Shown: positions 16,045 to 25,366, counted from the stretch's first letter. The stretch is 64,000 nt of DNA from Microbacterium oxydans (GCF_900095745.1 NZ_FMIR01000007.1:26664-90663); one strand, 5' to 3'. Notes: a model not told the origin generated them from the letters alone. Translations and numbers: made by a program.

Positions 16045-17760
16045 TCAGCGCTCCTGGTCCCGATCTTCGCGTTCGAGGACGCGCACCGAACCGGTCGCGG
16101 GCGACGCGGACTCCGCACCTCCGAGCCGGATGGCCCCGGTGGAGAGCGACGCGCCGACCTCGGCCTCGGAGACCTCGATGACGGATTCCTCCGCCTGCTC
16201 GAGCATCTGCTCGGCGGCGTTCTTCGTCGACAGCGGCTTGTTCTTGATGAACGCGATCGCGATGATGGCGATCACCGCGAGCGGGATGGCGATGATGAAC
16301 GAGTCGGCGATGCCGTGGCCGTAGGCGCCCTCGACGATCGTGCGGATCGTGTCGGGCAGCTGTCCGACCTTCGGCACGTCACCCGAGGCGAGGTGCTTGA
16401 GCGCATCGACCTCGGCGGGCGTCGTCGGCGTGAAGCCCTTGAGCGAGTCGGTGATGTACGACGCGACGCTGGTCGACAGCATCGCGCCCATCACGGTGAC
16501 GCCGATGGTGCCGGCGATCGTGCGGAAGAAGTTCACGTTCGACGACGCGGCGCCCAGCTGCTGCGGCGCGGTGTCGTTCTGCACGATGAGCGTGAGGTTC
16601 TGCATGACCATGCCGAGGCCCGCACCGAGGATGAACATATAGACGGCGACCAGCGGGAACGGGGTGTCGTAGCGCAGGGTGGCCATCAGACTGACGCCGA
16701 TGGTGGCGAGAACCGAGCCCGTCAGCATCCAGCCCTTCCACTTGCCGAAGCGGCTCACGAGCTGGCCGATGATGATCGACGCGCCCATCTGGCCGATGAT
16801 CATCGGGATGGTCATCAGGCCCGACTCGGTGGGCGTGGCGCCACGAGCCAGCTGGAAGTACTGCGCGAGGAACACCGAGGTCGCGAACATCGAGACGCCG
16901 ATGGCGATCGAGGCGATGACCGAGAGGGTGAAGGTGCGGTTGCGGAACAGCGACATCGGCACGATCGGTTCCTTGACGAAGAACTCGACCGTGATGAAGG
17001 CGGCGATCGCGACTCCGGCGATGACGGCGAGCATGATGCTCGTCGAGGAGTCCCAGTCGAACTGGCTGCCGCCCATCGAGACCCAGATGAGCAGGGTCGA
17101 GACGCCGACCGCGAGGAGCACGATGCCGAAGTAGTCGATCGAGACCTTGCTGTCGCGCTGCGGCTTGGGCAGGTGCAGCGTGAACTGCAGCAGGACGAGG
17201 GCGAGGATCGCGAACGGCACGCCGACGAAGAAGTTGGAGCGCCAGCCCCACACGTCGGTGAGGAGTCCGCCGAGCAGCGGGCCGCCGATGGTGCCGAGGG
17301 CCATGATGCCGCCGACGACGCCCATGTACTTGCCGCGCTCACGCGGGGAGATGATGAGGGCCACGGCGATCATGACGAGCGACATCAGGCCGCCGACGCC
17401 GATGCCCTGGATGACGCGAACCGCGATGAGCATGTTCGTGTCGGTCGAGAAGCCGGCGATCACGGTGCCGACCGTGAAGAGGATGAGCGAGATCTGCACG
17501 AGGACCTTGCGGTCGACGAGGTCGGCGAGCTTGCCCCAGATGGGGGTCGAGACGGCGGTGGCCAGAAGGCTCGCGGTGATGACCCAGGTGTACTGGGACT
17601 GGGTGCCGCCGAGGTCGGCGATGATGACCGGCATCGAGGTCGACACGACGGTGCCCGAGAGCACGGCGACGAACATGCCGACGACGAGTCCGGAGATCGC
17701 GGTGAAGACCTCGCGGGCCGAGCGGGTGGCTTCGGGTGCTGAGGATGTGGTGTTTGGCAC
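16045..17760 (-). CDS. DHA2-family (14-helix) MFS drug exporter
   Basis: Proton-coupled efflux pump of the EmrB/QacA type, 571 residues with about 14 predicted membrane helices. Visible signatures are the WVITASLLATAVSTPIWGKLADLVDRK region (helix 2 to loop 2-3), the VRVIQGIGVGGL segment and the GGPLLGG motif C of antiporters. A charged 70-residue C-terminal tail follows the last helix. The GTG at 17760 is preferred: AGGAG precedes it by about 10 nt and the protein then begins as homologues do; a TTG at 17799 would add 13 residues. Exported compound unknown. Confidence 0.92.
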   Translation of the reverse strand: MPNTTSSAPEATRSAREVFTAISGLVVGMFVAVLSGTVVSTSMPVIIADLGGTQSQYTWVITASLLATAVSTPIWGKLADLVDRKVLVQISLILFTVGTVIAGFSTDTNMLIAVRVIQGIGVGGLMSLVMIAVALIISPRERGKYMGVVGGIMALGTIGGPLLGGLLTDVWGWRSNFFVGVPFAILALVLLQFTLHLPKPQRDSKVSIDYFGIVLLAVGVSTLLIWVSMGGSQFDWDSSTSIMLAVIAGVAIAAFITVEFFVKEPIVPMSLFRNRTFTLSVIASIAIGVSMFATSVFLAQYFQLARGATPTESGLMTIPMIIGQMGASIIIGQLVSRFGKWKGWMLTGSVLATIGVSLMATLRYDTPFPLVAVYMFILGAGLGMVMQNLTLIVQNDTAPQQLGAASSNVNFFRTIAGTIGVTVMGAMLSTSVASYITDSLKGFTPTTPAEVDALKHLASGDVPKVGQLPDTIRTIVEGAYGHGIADSFIIAIPLAVIAIIAIAFIKNKPLSTKNAAEQMLEQAEESVIEVSEAEVGASLSTGAIRLGGAESASPATGSVRVLEREDRDQER

Positions 17761-17804
17761 GGGGGTAACGCTCCTGCGTAGAAAGTTGATCGAGGTCAAC
17801 CATA

Positions 17805-17836
17805 CTCCGATAGTTGCGAAAGCGCAACTATCGGAG
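17805..17836. promoter_or_regulatory. Perfect 14-bp inverted repeat, MarR-type operator of the exporter
   Basis: CTCCGATAGTTGCG (17805-17818) is the exact reverse complement of 17823-17836, with a 4-nt AAAG spacer. On the minus strand it spans a -35-like TTGCGC and ends next to a -10-like TATGGT 17 nt further, so binding would shut off the exporter promoter. The repeat ends 6 bp from the stop of the EamA gene. Confidence 0.72.
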
Positions 17837-17841
17837 GGTGT

Positions 17842-18819
17842 TCACAACCCCTCGATGAACGCGCGCGAAACCGCCCCCAGAGCCCCGGATCGCGAATCTC
17901 CCGACGATTCTGAGGAGTTATGCACGGCGCGCGTCTCGCTCACGAGCACCGCGGCCACACCGCCGGCGCAGAGGGCGAAGCCGAGGACGGTGAGCACCGT
18001 GAGCGGCTCACCCAGCAGCAGCGCTCCGGCCAGCGCGGTCGTCGGAGCGATCAGGAAGAGCAGCGCATTCAGAGCGGTGATGCCGACCCGGCGCAGCAAC
18101 CACCAGTAGAGCCCGTAGGCCGCGAGCGTCGGGAAGACAGCGGCGAATCCGGCGGCGATCCAGAACGATGCGGATGCCGGCGGCGCGAGCGCACCGAAGA
18201 CTGCGGCGACCGGCACGAGGGCGGCAGCGGTCACCGTGACGTGGATGGTCAGCGTCACCAGGGTGCTCGTCCGCGGTTCGGAGCGGCGCTGGAGGAACGT
18301 GGCGACGATCAGGGACGCCATCGCGAGGGCCGGCCACAGGTAGGCGATCGGGTGCGCCGCGGAACCCTCGAGCTGCGAGCGCACGACCAGCAGGACCCCC
18401 ACGGCCCCGAGCAGGAGTCCAGCCCACTGCGCCGCGCGCACGCGAAGCCCGAGCAGCGGCCCGACCAGCGCTGCGACAACGAGGGGCTGCACGGCATCGA
18501 TCAGCGCCGTGGTGCCGGTGGCGACGCCCGAGGCGATGGCCATGTACACCGCCGTGCAGTAGCCGAACTGGGCGAAGAGTCCGATGACCGCCTGTCGGCC
18601 CAGGTCGCGCCGCGTGACGCCGCGAGCAGCACCGGCGAAAAGCACGATCGCGAGCAGGATCGCAGCGAGGGGAACGAAGCGCCAGACGAGCAGCGTCAGC
18701 GGCGGCACCTCGACGGCGGCGATCGCCGGCACGAGGAATCCGGAGCTCCAGGTGACGACGAAGGCCACGGATGCCGCGATCGTCACGCCGACACGAACTA
18801 TACCGATCTGTATACCCAT
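17842..18819 (-). CDS. EamA-family (DMT superfamily) transporter
   Basis: Ten-helix drug/metabolite exporter of 325 residues made of two EamA repeats (about 10-140 and 155-295), with the conserved W-R-F-V-P-L segment in the first and LNALLFLIAPTTALAGALLLGEPL at the end of the second. Start chosen at the ATG at 18819, directly 7 nt after a minus-strand TATAGT, which implies a leaderless transcript; the GGAGG motif touching the ATG is too close to serve as a ribosome site. It is divergent from a TetR gene and both share operators. Substrate unknown. Confidence 0.9.
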   Translation of the reverse strand: MGIQIGIVRVGVTIAASVAFVVTWSSGFLVPAIAAVEVPPLTLLVWRFVPLAAILLAIVLFAGAARGVTRRDLGRQAVIGLFAQFGYCTAVYMAIASGVATGTTALIDAVQPLVVAALVGPLLGLRVRAAQWAGLLLGAVGVLLVVRSQLEGSAAHPIAYLWPALAMASLIVATFLQRRSEPRTSTLVTLTIHVTVTAAALVPVAAVFGALAPPASASFWIAAGFAAVFPTLAAYGLYWWLLRRVGITALNALLFLIAPTTALAGALLLGEPLTVLTVLGFALCAGGVAAVLVSETRAVHNSSESSGDSRSGALGAVSRAFIEGL

Positions 18820-18846
18820 TCCTCCGACTATACAGGTTGGTATACT
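18799..18846. promoter_or_regulatory. Two TetR-type operators and paired leaderless promoters
   Basis: TATAC-N6-GTATA occurs twice, at 18799-18814 and 18829-18844, centres 30 bp apart. The plus-strand -10 TATACT (18841-18846) ends 7 nt before the TetR ATG, and the minus-strand -10 TATAGT (18832-18827) ends 7 nt before the EamA ATG. Both genes therefore look leaderless and both -10 boxes overlap the second operator. Confidence 0.72.
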
Positions 18847-18853
18847 CGGCGTC

Positions 18854-19468
18854 ATGGCCGTCCCCGTTCCCGACCTCGCCCCGCTCACCCCTGGCGCCTC
18901 CCGCGTGCTCGACGCGGCGTCGCTGCTCTTCTACGAGCGCGGCATCCACGCGGTGGGCGTCGACACGATCGCCGAGGCCGCTGGCGTCACCAAGAAGACC
19001 CTCTACGACCGCTTCGGCTCCAAGGAGGCGCTGGTCGTCTCCTACCTCCAGCACCGCGATGCACGATGGCGGACACACGTCGCCGAGCACCTCTCGCGCG
19101 TGCCCGAGCCCGGCATCGAGCGCGTGCTCGCCGTGTTCGACGCGGCGATCACCTGGTCAGACGAGAACAGCCCCAAGGGGTGCAGCGCGATCAACGCGCG
19201 CGCCGAGATCGGCGACGGCCACGACGGCCACCCGGTCTTCCCCGAAGTGGCCCGTCAGAAGGCCTGGCTGCTCGACCTCTTCGCCGAGCTGTGCCGAGAG
19301 GCAGGCGCCGCGGACCCCGACCTGATGTCGAAGGCCCTGATGCTGCTCTACGAGGGTGCCATCGTCACCGTCGGCATGGAGACGTTCGGCACGCCGTGGG
19401 AAACGGCACGCGCACTGGCCGGGACGATGCTGATGCAGGACCGGGGGTTTCTCTCACCGTCCCGCTGA
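18854..19468 (+). CDS. TetR-family transcriptional regulator
   Basis: Repressor of 204 residues. The N-terminal HTH (about residues 14-60) reads AASLLFYERGIHAVGVDTIA then AAGVTKKTLYDRFGSKEAL, a textbook TetR motif. The C-terminal ligand domain carries a Cys (GCSAINARAE) and a WLLDLFAEL helix seen in regulators of DMT exporters. The ATG at 18854 has no Shine-Dalgarno site and lies 7 nt after a -10 box, so the message is probably leaderless. It should repress itself and the divergent EamA exporter through the TATAC-N6-GTATA sites. Confidence 0.9.
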   Translation: MAVPVPDLAPLTPGASRVLDAASLLFYERGIHAVGVDTIAEAAGVTKKTLYDRFGSKEALVVSYLQHRDARWRTHVAEHLSRVPEPGIERVLAVFDAAITWSDENSPKGCSAINARAEIGDGHDGHPVFPEVARQKAWLLDLFAELCREAGAADPDLMSKALMLLYEGAIVTVGMETFGTPWETARALAGTMLMQDRGFLSPSR

Positions 19469-19527
19469 TCCGCCTCATCCCGCGCGTGATCCTTCTGCGC
19501 AGGTCCATCGGGGAGTAGCTTTTCAGC

Positions 19528-20418
19528 GTGTCGACGGATTCGCGGAGTGAACGGGCGCACATCGCCCCGGCAGACCTCGACGCGGCGCTCGGCGACGTCG
19601 ACTGGACGGTGCCGCCGCCCGAGTCGACGGCCTCGCGATTCTCGGCGCCGAGCGGCGAGCTGGCCGTGGTGTCGCTGGGCGATCCCGCGCATCCGCGCGT
19701 GGTCCTGGTACCGGGGGCGACCGGTTCCAAGGAGGACTTCGCACTGATGCTGCCGCTCCTGGCGGAGGCGGGCTTCTTCGTGCAGTCGTTCGACCTCGCC
19801 GGACAGTACGAATCACATGCCGCCGGGGCGCACACGAGCTACACATACGAGCTGTTCATCGGCGACCTCATCGCCTTCCTCGAAGCCGGCACCCCCGCTC
19901 ATCTGCTGGGCTACTCCTTCGCCGGCACGGTCGCGCAGCTGGTCGCCGTCCGTCGCCCCGATCTCGTGCTCTCCCTGGCGCTCCTGACCACTCCCCCCGG
20001 CGTCGGCAACGTCTTCGCGACCATGAAGTGGCTGGGCCCGATCGCCCCGATAGCAAGCCCTCGCCGGGGCGCCGGACTCATGATCTGGGGGATCGTGACG
20101 AACAAGAACCGCGTCCCACCCCGGAGGCTCGAGTTCGTCCGCTCCCGGTTCGCGCTCACGAGCAGGCGCAGCGTCGACGAGATCGTCGGGCTCATGATGA
20201 CCGCACCCGATGTGCGCGGCCGCGTGCGGGCACTGGACATGCCGAAGCTGGTCGTCGCCGGCTCGCATGACCTGTGGCCGCTCGCCGCCCATGAACGCTA
20301 CGCCCACGACATCGGCGCCGACTTCCGCGCTTACGCGACCGGGCACAGCCCGAGCGAGACCACTCCGCATCAGCTCACGGCTGATCTGCTCGATCTCTAC
20401 GCGCGCGCCGACGGCTGA
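19528..20418 (+). CDS. Alpha/beta-hydrolase fold protein
   Basis: Cytoplasmic hydrolase of 296 residues. The nucleophile elbow is LLGYSFAG with Ser130 (the usual second Gly is Ala), the acid is likely Asp248 in VVAGSHDLW and the base His273 in TGHSPSE. The oxyanion region VLVPGATGS precedes. It begins with GTG at 19528 with no strong ribosome site, 59 bp after the TetR gene in the same direction, so co-transcription is possible. It ends 2 bp from the convergent glycosyltransferase gene. Substrate is unknown; esters or lactones are typical for the fold. Confidence 0.85.
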   Translation: MSTDSRSERAHIAPADLDAALGDVDWTVPPPESTASRFSAPSGELAVVSLGDPAHPRVVLVPGATGSKEDFALMLPLLAEAGFFVQSFDLAGQYESHAAGAHTSYTYELFIGDLIAFLEAGTPAHLLGYSFAGTVAQLVAVRRPDLVLSLALLTTPPGVGNVFATMKWLGPIAPIASPRRGAGLMIWGIVTNKNRVPPRRLEFVRSRFALTSRRSVDEIVGLMMTAPDVRGRVRALDMPKLVVAGSHDLWPLAAHERYAHDIGADFRAYATGHSPSETTPHQLTADLLDLYARADG

Positions 20419-20419
20419 C

Positions 20420-21181
20420 TCAACCGCGGAGGGCGTCCGCATCAGCCTCACGCCGCGCCCGTCGCCGCACGCGCAGCGGCTCGTGCGACAGATGCAGCCG
20501 GACCGTGGGGAGCACATAGCTCAGCCGACGCCGGAGTGACGCCCAGTCCCGGAACGGGCGCGCCGACACCTCGACAACCAGACTCCGGTCCCGCAGCACG
20601 GTCATCTCGGGGCGCACATGGAACGACAGGTCGAAGTCGTCGTGGATGTTCTGCTCCTCGCGGTGCACCTCGCCGCTCAGCATCCGCCAGGTCTCGGCGC
20701 GCATCGCCATGTTCGAGCCGAACAGCGGTGCATGCCCGAGCAGCGGGGTGAGCACCGTGTACATGCCGCCGATGTAGAGGTGCTCCCCCATCCAGTGCAC
20801 CAGCGGCGTGGAGCCGTAGAAGCTCGGATCGCCGGTGAGGAAGTCGAGGCCGTCGCGGCTCCGGAACGTCCGCTCGATCCGCTCGATCCAGTCGGGCCTC
20901 GGGCGCGAATCGGCATCCAATCGCGCGATGATGTCGCCGGTCGCCGCGTCGTAGCCCGCCGCCGAGGCCCGAGGAATGCCCTGCACGGGCTCGGTCACCA
21001 CGCGTGCACCGAACCGCTCGGCGACGGCCACCGTGTCATCCGTGCTGCCGTTGTCGACGACCACGACCTCGTCGGGTCGGCGGGTCTGCCGCTCAAGAGC
21101 GCGGAGGCAGTGCTCCAGAAGGACGGCGTCGTTCCGCACCGGGATGACCACGGAGACGGAGCGGGGGAAGACGGTCGTCAT
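20420..21181 (-). CDS. Family 2 glycosyltransferase
   Basis: Transfers a sugar from an activated donor to a lipid or polysaccharide acceptor at the inner membrane face. The 253-residue protein has the GT-A fold signature: VSVVIPVRNDA at the N-terminus, VVVVDNGSTDDT binding the nucleotide, and the metal-binding LDADSRPRPDW (Asp89, Asp91). No membrane helix is evident beyond a short hydrophobic patch. AGGAGAACG precedes the ATG. It stands alone between convergent and divergent neighbours, so the pathway cannot be named. Confidence 0.9.
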   Translation of the reverse strand: MTTVFPRSVSVVIPVRNDAVLLEHCLRALERQTRRPDEVVVVDNGSTDDTVAVAERFGARVVTEPVQGIPRASAAGYDAATGDIIARLDADSRPRPDWIERIERTFRSRDGLDFLTGDPSFYGSTPLVHWMGEHLYIGGMYTVLTPLLGHAPLFGSNMAMRAETWRMLSGEVHREEQNIHDDFDLSFHVRPEMTVLRDRSLVVEVSARPFRDWASLRRRLSYVLPTVRLHLSHEPLRVRRRARREADADALRG

Positions 21182-21296
21182 CGTTCTCCTGTCGTGCGTG
21201 TGGGCGTCGGAGATAGTCTCCCGCGTGCAGCCCCGTCAGACGGCGATTGAGAGAGGATGGACGGATGATCCGTGACGAGATCGGCAGATCGCCTCG

Positions 21297-22016
21297 ATGA
21301 CCGGCGCGCGCATGACCGGGAAACCCCTCGCCGCCATCGCGGCGTCGGTCGCTGCCTTCGCGGCCGTCGTCGGCGTCGTCTACAGACGCGTCATGTACCC
21401 GCCGCTGCCCCGCCCCCGGCAAGACCGGATCCGGATCGCCGCCGTCGGTGACAGCAACACCTATGGTGCAGGGACGCTGTTCCGAGGTCGGGGTCGCCGG
21501 TCCTACCCGGGCCGCCTCGAACAGCTCCTCGGCGACGGATACCAGGTGCTCAACTACGGCGTGAATCGGTGCACGCTGCAACAGGAAGGCGACTGGCCGT
21601 ACGACGCGACTCCCCAGGCCGCGGCATCTCTGCAGGCCGGAGCGGACATCGTGCTCGTCATGCTCGGCTCGAACGATGCCCGCGGAGACAACTGGAACGC
21701 GGAGCGCTACGAGACCCAGCTCGCTGCGTTCGTGGAGCGCTACCGCACGCGCGGAGCGACCGTGTTCCTGCTGACTCCGCCTGTCGCGTTCCCGAATCGC
21801 CGCGGGGTCCACGAGCGGATCATCGCCGACGAGGTGGCCCCGATCGTGCGCACCGTCGCGAGCAGGCTGGGGGTCGACCTGATCGACGTGTTCGACGTCA
21901 CCCGCCGATCCGTCACACGGCATCCGGACGGCATCCACCTCGATGTCCGCGCGAGCGGGATCGTCGCCGAGACGGTCGCCGAGACCCTCCAGATCCCGGG
22001 GAAGTCGGCGGAGTAG
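21297..22016 (+). CDS. SGNH/GDSL hydrolase with N-terminal membrane anchor
   Basis: Esterase/lipase-like enzyme of 239 residues, held on the outer side of the membrane by a single hydrophobic segment (about residues 11-29). The four SGNH blocks are visible: GDSNTYG (Ser53 nucleophile), the Gly in NYGVNRC, GSND (124-127) and DGIH (Asp211, His214). A second ATG at 21312 is a possible start. It is divergent from the glycosyltransferase gene. Such enzymes often deacylate surface polysaccharides or glycolipids; that role is inference. Confidence 0.87.
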   Translation: MTGARMTGKPLAAIAASVAAFAAVVGVVYRRVMYPPLPRPRQDRIRIAAVGDSNTYGAGTLFRGRGRRSYPGRLEQLLGDGYQVLNYGVNRCTLQQEGDWPYDATPQAAASLQAGADIVLVMLGSNDARGDNWNAERYETQLAAFVERYRTRGATVFLLTPPVAFPNRRGVHERIIADEVAPIVRTVASRLGVDLIDVFDVTRRSVTRHPDGIHLDVRASGIVAETVAETLQIPGKSAE

Positions 22017-22035
22017 TCGGCACGCGAGCGCCGAC
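22016..22035. terminator. Hairpin between convergent genes
   Basis: GTCGGC (22016-22021) pairs with GCCGAC (22030-22035) around an 8-nt loop in the 30-bp gap between two convergent genes. No T run. A modest candidate bidirectional terminator. Confidence 0.4.
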
Positions 22036-22046
22036 AGCTCCCGACC

Positions 22047-25000
22047 TCAGACGCGAGGCCTCCGGCGCATCGCCAGCGTCAGTCCCGCGAGGAGCAGCAG
22101 CACTCCCGCAGCCAGACCCGGTGCCGCATCCGCCCCGGTGAACGCCAGCCCACCGCCGGTTCCGCCACCGGAACCACCGCCGCCTCCACCTCCCGACGGA
22201 TCCGAGCCCGCACGCACAGCCCAGACCCCTTGCGCATCGTTGTCCGTGGCGGATGCCTCGGTGTCGGTGTCGATCGTCGGCACCTCGAGCGGGTTCAGCT
22301 GCTCGAAGACGACGTCGTCGAACCCATCGCCGTCGAGGTCGGTGATCCCCGCCGGTGCGACGTAGGCGACGTTGCGCATCGTCTCGGTGCCGGCGGGCAC
22401 GGAGACGATCCGGACGACGACCGACAGCACCGGCCCGTCGGCGCCCGCAGGCAGCTCTTCGGCGGCCGTCGCCGTGAGTCCGTCGACCGTGTACCCGTCG
22501 CCCGACATCGACACGAGTTCCACTCCGTCGGGCAGCAGCTGGGTGATCGACCACCCGGCCGGCGCCGCCCGCGGTCCGATGTTCTGTGGCATGAGAGTCC
22601 AGGTGAGGGTGTCGCCCGCTGCGAGGACCTGATCGTCGTCGAGTTCGAGGGTCTGCTGGAGTGAGAGGTCGATGCAGTTCATCGGGTAGAGGACCGGCGC
22701 CTCCGTCAGCTCGTAGACGGCGGCCCCGCCCCCGCCGTAGAACAGTGCGTCGTCCAGGTATCCGGTCGCCAGGCACTCGGAGCCCCAGTCGTTGGGGTCG
22801 TCGTGGTTGCGGGCATCCACCGCCACGGGGCCATCTCCGGGCAGCGAGCGCTCGACACCCGCTGCCGCATCCGCACCGACGACGGCATTGGGGAACGTCC
22901 GCACCGCCGTGGAGTCCGGATCGAAGGTGTTGCCGACGACGAGGACCGGATCCCGCAGGGTCCGCCGCTCCCCTTCGGGACTGGCCGGATCCGCGGTGCC
23001 GACGACCACGGATGTGCCGACTCCGGTGAAGACGTTGTCGCGCACGCGGACATCGGAGGACGAGTACGACCCCGCCTCCGCGCCGTCCTCCCAGAGCGGC
23101 GCGACCCGCACCCCGACGCCGTCGGTCGCGTGGTCGATGTCGTTCTCGGCGACGAGCAGATCGTGCGCTCCTCCGGCCGTCACCACGTCGGACTGGCCGC
23201 TCACCGTGTTGCGCACGACCTGGGTGGCCGTCGTCCCCTGGAGCACGTGGATCCCGCCGTCGTTGTCGGTCATGACGTTGTCGTGGATGACGATGTCGTG
23301 GCTGATGCCGTTCTCGGGTGTCGTCACCACGAATGCCCCGACCGCGGCGTTGCCCGTGAAGGTGGAGGAACCCACATCGAGGTTCGAAACGCTGCGACCG
23401 TAGAGCGCGCGCTCCACCACACCGGCAACCGTGGCGTTCTGCACCGTCGCTCCGGAGGTCGCCGAGTAGAAGAACCCGTACGAGCCGGCGTCGATGGATG
23501 CGCGATCGACGTGGACATCCTGCGAGCCGTATGCCCGGAGGATCGCCGCACCGGTCACCGGGGTCAGACCGGAGCGGCCGTGGACGACGATGTCCTGCGC
23601 GCGCACACCGATGGACTGGTGGATGACGAGCGCCGCGCCGGTCAGTTCGGCATCGACATCCGAGATCGTCGCGTTCGTCACACCGAGCAGGTAGATGCCG
23701 CTCGAGGCATCGGGCGCGCCGTCGGCGCGGACATCGGAGATCCTGATGTCCGCGCGATCGGACTCCGGGGTGAACGACGACTGCGAACCGATCGCGTAGA
23801 GGAACCCGGTCGCCTGCACGCCTGTCACCGTCACGCGACCGGCGTTGACGAGGTTGATCCCGGTGCCGCTCTCGCCCCACGTTCCGGCGTCGAGCACAGG
23901 ATCCGTGACCGAGGCCCGCTGCGTCGAACCGAGAGTGATCCCGCCGAACGCGGTGATCCGCGGGGCGATGATCTCCGGGCCCTCACCGTCGTTGTCCACG
24001 TGCGTCGTGATGCCGTACATCATCCCGGTGATCGTCGGTGCGTCGATCCTGACGCTCGTCGAGCGGAGGGTCAGGATGCCCGTCGACTGGACGGCACCCG
24101 TGCCCGTGATGTCCGCGCGGACGATGCTCGCTCCGGTCGTGGCGCCGAGCGCGATGCCCTCGCGGCTGGCTCCGGTGATGGTCGCGTCGGTGATGGTCGC
24201 ACCGGCCGATGCGTTGGTCGTGGCGGTGCCGATGCCGCGGGCGAAGCCGTCCACGCTCACGAGTTCGACGCGTGCTCCGTTCGAGTTCGCCAGATCGATC
24301 CCGGTACCGGTGCCGGCGGTGCCGGTGACCTCGACTCCCGAGACCTGCGGAGCCGTCGCAGCCCCCAGTGAGATACCCGCGGTCGCGGAGGTGAAGCTGC
24401 CCCCGGTGACGACGATCCCGCCGGCGGTCGATGCCGCGGTCACCGCGACGCCGGTCGCCACACCGCTGACCTCGGCATCCGTGATCGTGGCCGATCCCGT
24501 CGTCAGATTGATGCCGTACGACGAGACGACCCCGCCGCCATCCATCGTGAAACCGTCGATGACGATGCCCGTCAGCCCCGCCCCCACCTGGATGCCGGTG
24601 GGCCTCGCGACCGCATTCGGATTCCGCACGGCCACCTCTCGGATCGCGACATCGGCGCCCGTGACCGAGATGGTGGCCCCTGTCGATGCAACCCCCACCG
24701 TGACATCGTCGGCGAGTTGCAGTCCCCCGGCGCTGACGGTGAACCGGGTGTACAGCGTGGAAGCGGCGCTGGTGTCGAGCGTCACCGCGCGCGTGACTGT
24801 GAGCGCTCCGGTGAAGGCGTAGTCGCTGGGAACGAAGGAGACGACCCCGTCCGCCGGTGCCGCGGTGATCGCCGCCTGAAGTGTGAGCAGCGCGCTGTCG
24901 GCCGGTCGCTGGGCGGGCGTCCCGACCCACGCCATCCGCACGGTGTTGGCGTTCGGAATCAGATTCGGAGCAGGAGGGGGTGGGAACTCGACGACGGTCT

Positions 25001-25232
25001 CATCCGGAACAGGCGACGGCTCGTCCAGCCCGTCCGGAACCGGAGTGTCGTCCGGCGGCTCCGGGTCGCCTGTCTCCAGGTCGGTCGGCGCCAGCAGCGC
25101 GGGAACGGGGCCCCGGATGCTCGGTGCCGCCACGGCCGGTGACGAGGCGATCGCACCGGCTCCGAGGACCGCAGCGAGCACCACCGCCACGAGCAGCGGA
25201 CCGCGCCGAGGTGCAGCAGTAATGCGGTTCAT
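22047..25232 (-). CDS. Cell-wall-anchored beta-helix surface protein with LAFTG sortase motif
   Basis: Large surface protein of 1061 residues. A Sec signal peptide (about 1-36, ending AVAA) is followed by a Pro/Asp/Glu-rich linker, then about 700 residues of short parallel beta-helix repeats rich in V, T, G, D and A (for example VRNPNAV, ITDATITG, VHGRSGL), a DUF11-like domain near 890-1000 (NIGPRAAPAGWSITQLLPDG), a Gly/Ser linker and the C-terminal sorting signal: LAFTG at about 1029-1033, a hydrophobic helix and RRRPRV. LAXTG is the motif recognised by class E sortases of actinobacteria. GAGGGGG precedes the ATG. It may bind or degrade a polysaccharide; no catalytic residues are evident. 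Confidence 0.83.
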   Translation of the reverse strand: MNRITAAPRRGPLLVAVVLAAVLGAGAIASSPAVAAPSIRGPVPALLAPTDLETGDPEPPDDTPVPDGLDEPSPVPDETVVEFPPPPAPNLIPNANTVRMAWVGTPAQRPADSALLTLQAAITAAPADGVVSFVPSDYAFTGALTVTRAVTLDTSAASTLYTRFTVSAGGLQLADDVTVGVASTGATISVTGADVAIREVAVRNPNAVARPTGIQVGAGLTGIVIDGFTMDGGGVVSSYGINLTTGSATITDAEVSGVATGVAVTAASTAGGIVVTGGSFTSATAGISLGAATAPQVSGVEVTGTAGTGTGIDLANSNGARVELVSVDGFARGIGTATTNASAGATITDATITGASREGIALGATTGASIVRADITGTGAVQSTGILTLRSTSVRIDAPTITGMMYGITTHVDNDGEGPEIIAPRITAFGGITLGSTQRASVTDPVLDAGTWGESGTGINLVNAGRVTVTGVQATGFLYAIGSQSSFTPESDRADIRISDVRADGAPDASSGIYLLGVTNATISDVDAELTGAALVIHQSIGVRAQDIVVHGRSGLTPVTGAAILRAYGSQDVHVDRASIDAGSYGFFYSATSGATVQNATVAGVVERALYGRSVSNLDVGSSTFTGNAAVGAFVVTTPENGISHDIVIHDNVMTDNDGGIHVLQGTTATQVVRNTVSGQSDVVTAGGAHDLLVAENDIDHATDGVGVRVAPLWEDGAEAGSYSSSDVRVRDNVFTGVGTSVVVGTADPASPEGERRTLRDPVLVVGNTFDPDSTAVRTFPNAVVGADAAAGVERSLPGDGPVAVDARNHDDPNDWGSECLATGYLDDALFYGGGGAAVYELTEAPVLYPMNCIDLSLQQTLELDDDQVLAAGDTLTWTLMPQNIGPRAAPAGWSITQLLPDGVELVSMSGDGYTVDGLTATAAEELPAGADGPVLSVVVRIVSVPAGTETMRNVAYVAPAGITDLDGDGFDDVVFEQLNPLEVPTIDTDTEASATDNDAQGVWAVRAGSDPSGGGGGGGSGGGTGGGLAFTGADAAPGLAAGVLLLLAGLTLAMRRRPRV

Positions 25233-25366
25233 GTGGCCCCCTCGCGCCGAACCGGGACCGGCCCTCCGCCGGTGGTTGCCGATCGTAGCGCCCTCCCGAT
25301 CCTCGTAACAGTCCCCTCTCACCTCACCCGGACGGGTGATCCGGCCGCGGGAAACCGCGTGAGAGC

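Noticed and set aside
15811..17742. A 643-codon plus-strand frame through the MFS gene
   Set aside because: Its product is a low-complexity run of Asp, Glu, Arg and His, the mirror of a membrane protein gene. It has no domain motif.
22047..25232. Repeats in the surface protein as a CRISPR-like or satellite array
   Set aside because: The periodicity is of short protein beta-helix turns with variable DNA; there are no identical repeats with spacers.
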